Positions 4,029 through 6,011 of a stretch of 6,011 nt of DNA are shown piece by piece (the first letter of the stretch is position 1; every line of letters begins with the position of its first letter). Both the position numbers and the translations under genes were made by a program. The stretch is from Actinomycetota bacterium (lineage in GTDB: Bacteria > Actinomycetota > UBA4738 > G016210805): positions 1-6,011 of the forward strand of contig JACQTL010000007.1 in the NCBI GenBank assembly GCA_016210805.1, read 5' to 3'. Under the pieces are notes generated by a model. It was not told where the DNA came from. It saw nothing but the letters and a program-made list of their open reading frames with translations, and ran no database searches.

Positions 4029-6011
4029 CTACCCGCCTCCCGGATCGCCCCGCTCACGGCGGATCTTCAGGCCGACGAGCCTGAGGAGCTCGGGTATCCC
4101 CCGCACGGCCTTCCGGTCGTACTCCTTCACCTTCTCGGGGAGCTCCGCCCAGGGCACCAGGTCCGGGTGGGTCCTGCGGGCCTCGTCCCTCTTCTCTCCC
4201 CACCTCCACCCGTCCATCAGGCGCTCGACGTTCCACCGGCCGTGCTCCATCTCCGCGAGCCTCTCGACCTCCCGGAAGTCGAAGTCGAAGAGCTCGACGG
4301 GACGGTCGGTTGAGTCCGTCACCGTGTAGCCCGCCTCGCGGAGCTTCTCGTAGATGTGGTCGGCCTGGAGCCGGCTCGACTCCTTGAACACGTCCTGGAG
4401 GTCGGGCCAGGGCCTGAGGGGAGCCGCCGAGGTGGCGGTCCGGTGCCGCTCGTGGATCTCCCGGGCCAGGGTGTCGCGGACGTCCGCCGGCAGCTCGGGG
4501 GCCCTGGGGCCGATGAAGAGCCGGACCGTCTGGGGATCCTCGGGCAGCGGCACCAGGTTCCTGGAGCCCAGCCAGGCCTCGTCGGCGAGCAGCCCGGAGG
4601 CCGCCCTCCCGGACTCCTCGATCACGCCGACGGACGCCCCCAGGGCGAGCGCGATCCGGTACTCGATCCCCGCGATGTCCCCGCCGTCGATGCCGAGGAC
4701 CTTCACGTCCCTGGGATCGACCCCCGAGGCGACCAGGTCGATCCAGCCCTGGAGAGGCTCGAGCGGGCTGAAGGCGTCCCCATCGGTCTTGCGGATCTCC
4801 GAGTACCGGGGGTCCACGGTGGCGTCCGCCGCCGGAGGGGTTGGGTGGTAGGCGATGGCCCGGACGACGTCCCCGTACCTCTCGGCGACCTCCCCGATCA
4901 GGCCGCTCACCCCCTGCTCGGTCCCCCCGCACACGATGGTTCCCCGGAACCCCCGGAACGCCTCCAGCACGATGTCCCGGTAGCCGGCCATCCGCTCCTC
5001 GACCACGGGATGGGTCCCCCCGACCACGATCACGACCGGCCCCTCGACCTTCGGGTGCGGGGAGGCCAGCTCCCGGACACGGGCCCGGGCCCGGGCGGAC
5101 GGGAACTTGGCGACCGCGCCCAGCACGAGCATGCGGAGCGCCCAGTCGTGGCCCCTCAGCTCGTGGCGGAGGCTCGAGAGGCTCTCCAGGGAGGTCAGGG
5201 CCCCCTCGATCATGAAGGCCGCCGTGCTGGACTGGACCCCCTTGGCGAGCGCCCGGAGGCTCCGTTCCGGCTCGCCGAGGAGCAGGCTCAGCTTCCCGAT
5301 CCCGAAGTGGGCCCACGGGAGGTTGATCTTCACCTCGGCCTGCGCCTCGCACCGCTCGATCGCCGCCTCGAGCACGGGCCGGACCGAGGCCACGATCGAG
5401 GTGCCGCCGCTTCGGAGGATCTCGTATTCCAGGAAGTGCCCCAGCGGGTAGTAGTCCGTGGGGTCGGTGTCGAACGCCCTCCGGTAGAACTCGCGCGCCC
5501 TGGCCTCGTCGACCCCTCTCCAGGTGCCGGCGTACGAGGTCAGGGCGTCCGTGTCCCGGGGCGCCGCGTCGATCGCCGCCCGCAGGTAGCCCTGTCCCTC
5601 CCGGTAGCCCCTCCCCCGGCGGTTGCTCCGGTTCAGCTTGCAGCGCACCACCCCGAGGTCCCGGAGGACCGGCTCGGGCACCGAATCGAGGCCTCGCCTC
5701 CGGACCTGCTCGGACAGGACCCGATCCGCCCTCTCCCAGTCCTCCAGCAGGATGGCCAGCTTGGCGATCCGCCAGGCCAGCTCCGGGTTGTCGGGGTCCG
5801 CCGCCAGGACCATCTCGAGGGCCTCGATCTCGCCGGGGATCTCCTCGGCGCTCAGGTAGGAGCCGTACCGGGACCCGTACACCCGGATGGCCTCCTCGAA
5901 GCGGGAGAAGGCCTGGTCGACGGTCTCCAGCTGGGCCGCGATGACGGCCAGCTGGCGCTGCCACCGGTCCGGCAGCTCGAAGGCGCCCTTGTAGCTGAGG
6001 TCGTGCCCGAA
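4029..6011 (-). CDS. TPR-like / SLOG (LSDAT) / RyR multidomain protein, 5' end cut by window edge
   Basis: The frame is open from the right edge (6011) to TAG at 4029-4031, giving 660 residues with no start in view. A GTG at 5882 exists, but the 43 upstream codons read as normal helical protein (LPDRWQRQLAVIAAQLETVD), so the gene continues beyond the window. Residues about 45-315 are tetratricopeptide-like helices, for example EALEMVLAADPDNPELAWRI (62-81), AREFYRRAFDTDPTDYYPLG (172-191) and a later LPWAHFGIGKLSLLLGEPE. Residues about 323-505 look like a SLOG Rossmann-type domain: VIVVGGT (327-333), IVCGGTEQGVSGLIGE (359-374) and LGIDGGDIAGIEYRIALALG (439-458), a glycine-rich nucleotide-binding pattern as in LSDAT/TRPM-type members. 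Residues about 545-645 form an RyR domain: LAEMEHGRW (585-593), GWRWG (601-605), RD (608-609) and HPDLVPWAELPE (615-626). No membrane segments are seen. The family is thought to sense or bind nucleotide-derived ligands. The biochemical role is unproven. Confidence 0.85.
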   Translation of the reverse strand, partial: FGHDLSYKGAFELPDRWQRQLAVIAAQLETVDQAFSRFEEAIRVYGSRYGSYLSAEEIPGEIEALEMVLAADPDNPELAWRIAKLAILLEDWERADRVLSEQVRRRGLDSVPEPVLRDLGVVRCKLNRSNRRGRGYREGQGYLRAAIDAAPRDTDALTSYAGTWRGVDEARAREFYRRAFDTDPTDYYPLGHFLEYEILRSGGTSIVASVRPVLEAAIERCEAQAEVKINLPWAHFGIGKLSLLLGEPERSLRALAKGVQSSTAAFMIEGALTSLESLSSLRHELRGHDWALRMLVLGAVAKFPSARARARVRELASPHPKVEGPVVIVVGGTHPVVEERMAGYRDIVLEAFRGFRGTIVCGGTEQGVSGLIGEVAERYGDVVRAIAYHPTPPAADATVDPRYSEIRKTDGDAFSPLEPLQGWIDLVASGVDPRDVKVLGIDGGDIAGIEYRIALALGASVGVIEESGRAASGLLADEAWLGSRNLVPLPEDPQTVRLFIGPRAPELPADVRDTLAREIHERHRTATSAAPLRPWPDLQDVFKESSRLQADHIYEKLREAGYTVTDSTDRPVELFDFDFREVERLAEMEHGRWNVERLMDGWRWGEKRDEARRTHPDLVPWAELPEKVKEYDRKAVRGIPELLRLVGLKIRRERGDPGGG

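Noticed and set aside
4054..5964. Second long minus-strand frame overlapping the TPR-SLOG-RyR gene
   Set aside because: The product is Gly/Arg/Pro-biased and unrecognisable, whereas the other frame gives clear SLOG and RyR motifs.
1..6011. Mobile elements, CRISPR repeats, tRNA or rRNA genes
   Set aside because: No transposase motifs, regularly spaced repeats, tRNA arms or rRNA signatures were found on reading both strands.

Overview
The window is very GC-rich (well above 65% by eye, with G or C at almost every third codon position). It is densely coding, and every supported gene lies on the minus strand, so transcription runs right to left. The composition, the glycine-rich lipoprotein linker and the gene types fit a high-GC bacterium. 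Actinomycetota is my first guess, but nothing here fixes the phylum.

Right part (about 4029-6011): one long gene that runs off the right edge. It encodes a signalling or sensor-type protein with a tetratricopeptide-like helical region, then a SLOG-type (LSDAT, TRPM-like) nucleotide-binding fold, then a C-terminal RyR (ryanodine receptor repeat) domain. Its N-terminus, and any further domain there, is missing. A strong GC-rich hairpin lies just after its stop codon.

Middle (3842-4028): a 187-base intergenic region. It holds that hairpin and then a noticeably AT-richer stretch with a plausible sigma-70-type promoter. A near-perfect 11/12-base inverted repeat overlaps the -10 region and probable transcription start, placed like a repressor operator.

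Left part (1-3841): a tightly packed operon of four genes in transcription order. They are a free-standing acyl/peptidyl carrier protein of 85 aa, a stand-alone amino-acid-adenylation-type AMP ligase of 550 aa, a LivJ/LivK-type substrate-binding lipoprotein of 395 aa, and the first 249 codons of a LivH-type ABC permease cut by the left edge. The first two junctions are ATGA overlaps and the third is a stop followed by one codon and a GTG start, so the four are probably translationally coupled. The natural reading, which is inference, is an import-and-activate pathway. A branched-chain-amino-acid-type ABC transporter would bring in (or sense) a small carboxylate, and the ligase would adenylate it and load it on the carrier's phosphopantetheine arm. 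The ligase has Ser where alpha-amino-acid-activating domains have the amino-group-binding Asp, so the substrate may not be an ordinary alpha-amino acid. The rest of the transporter (LivM, LivG, LivF) and any enzyme that uses the loaded carrier would lie left of position 1.
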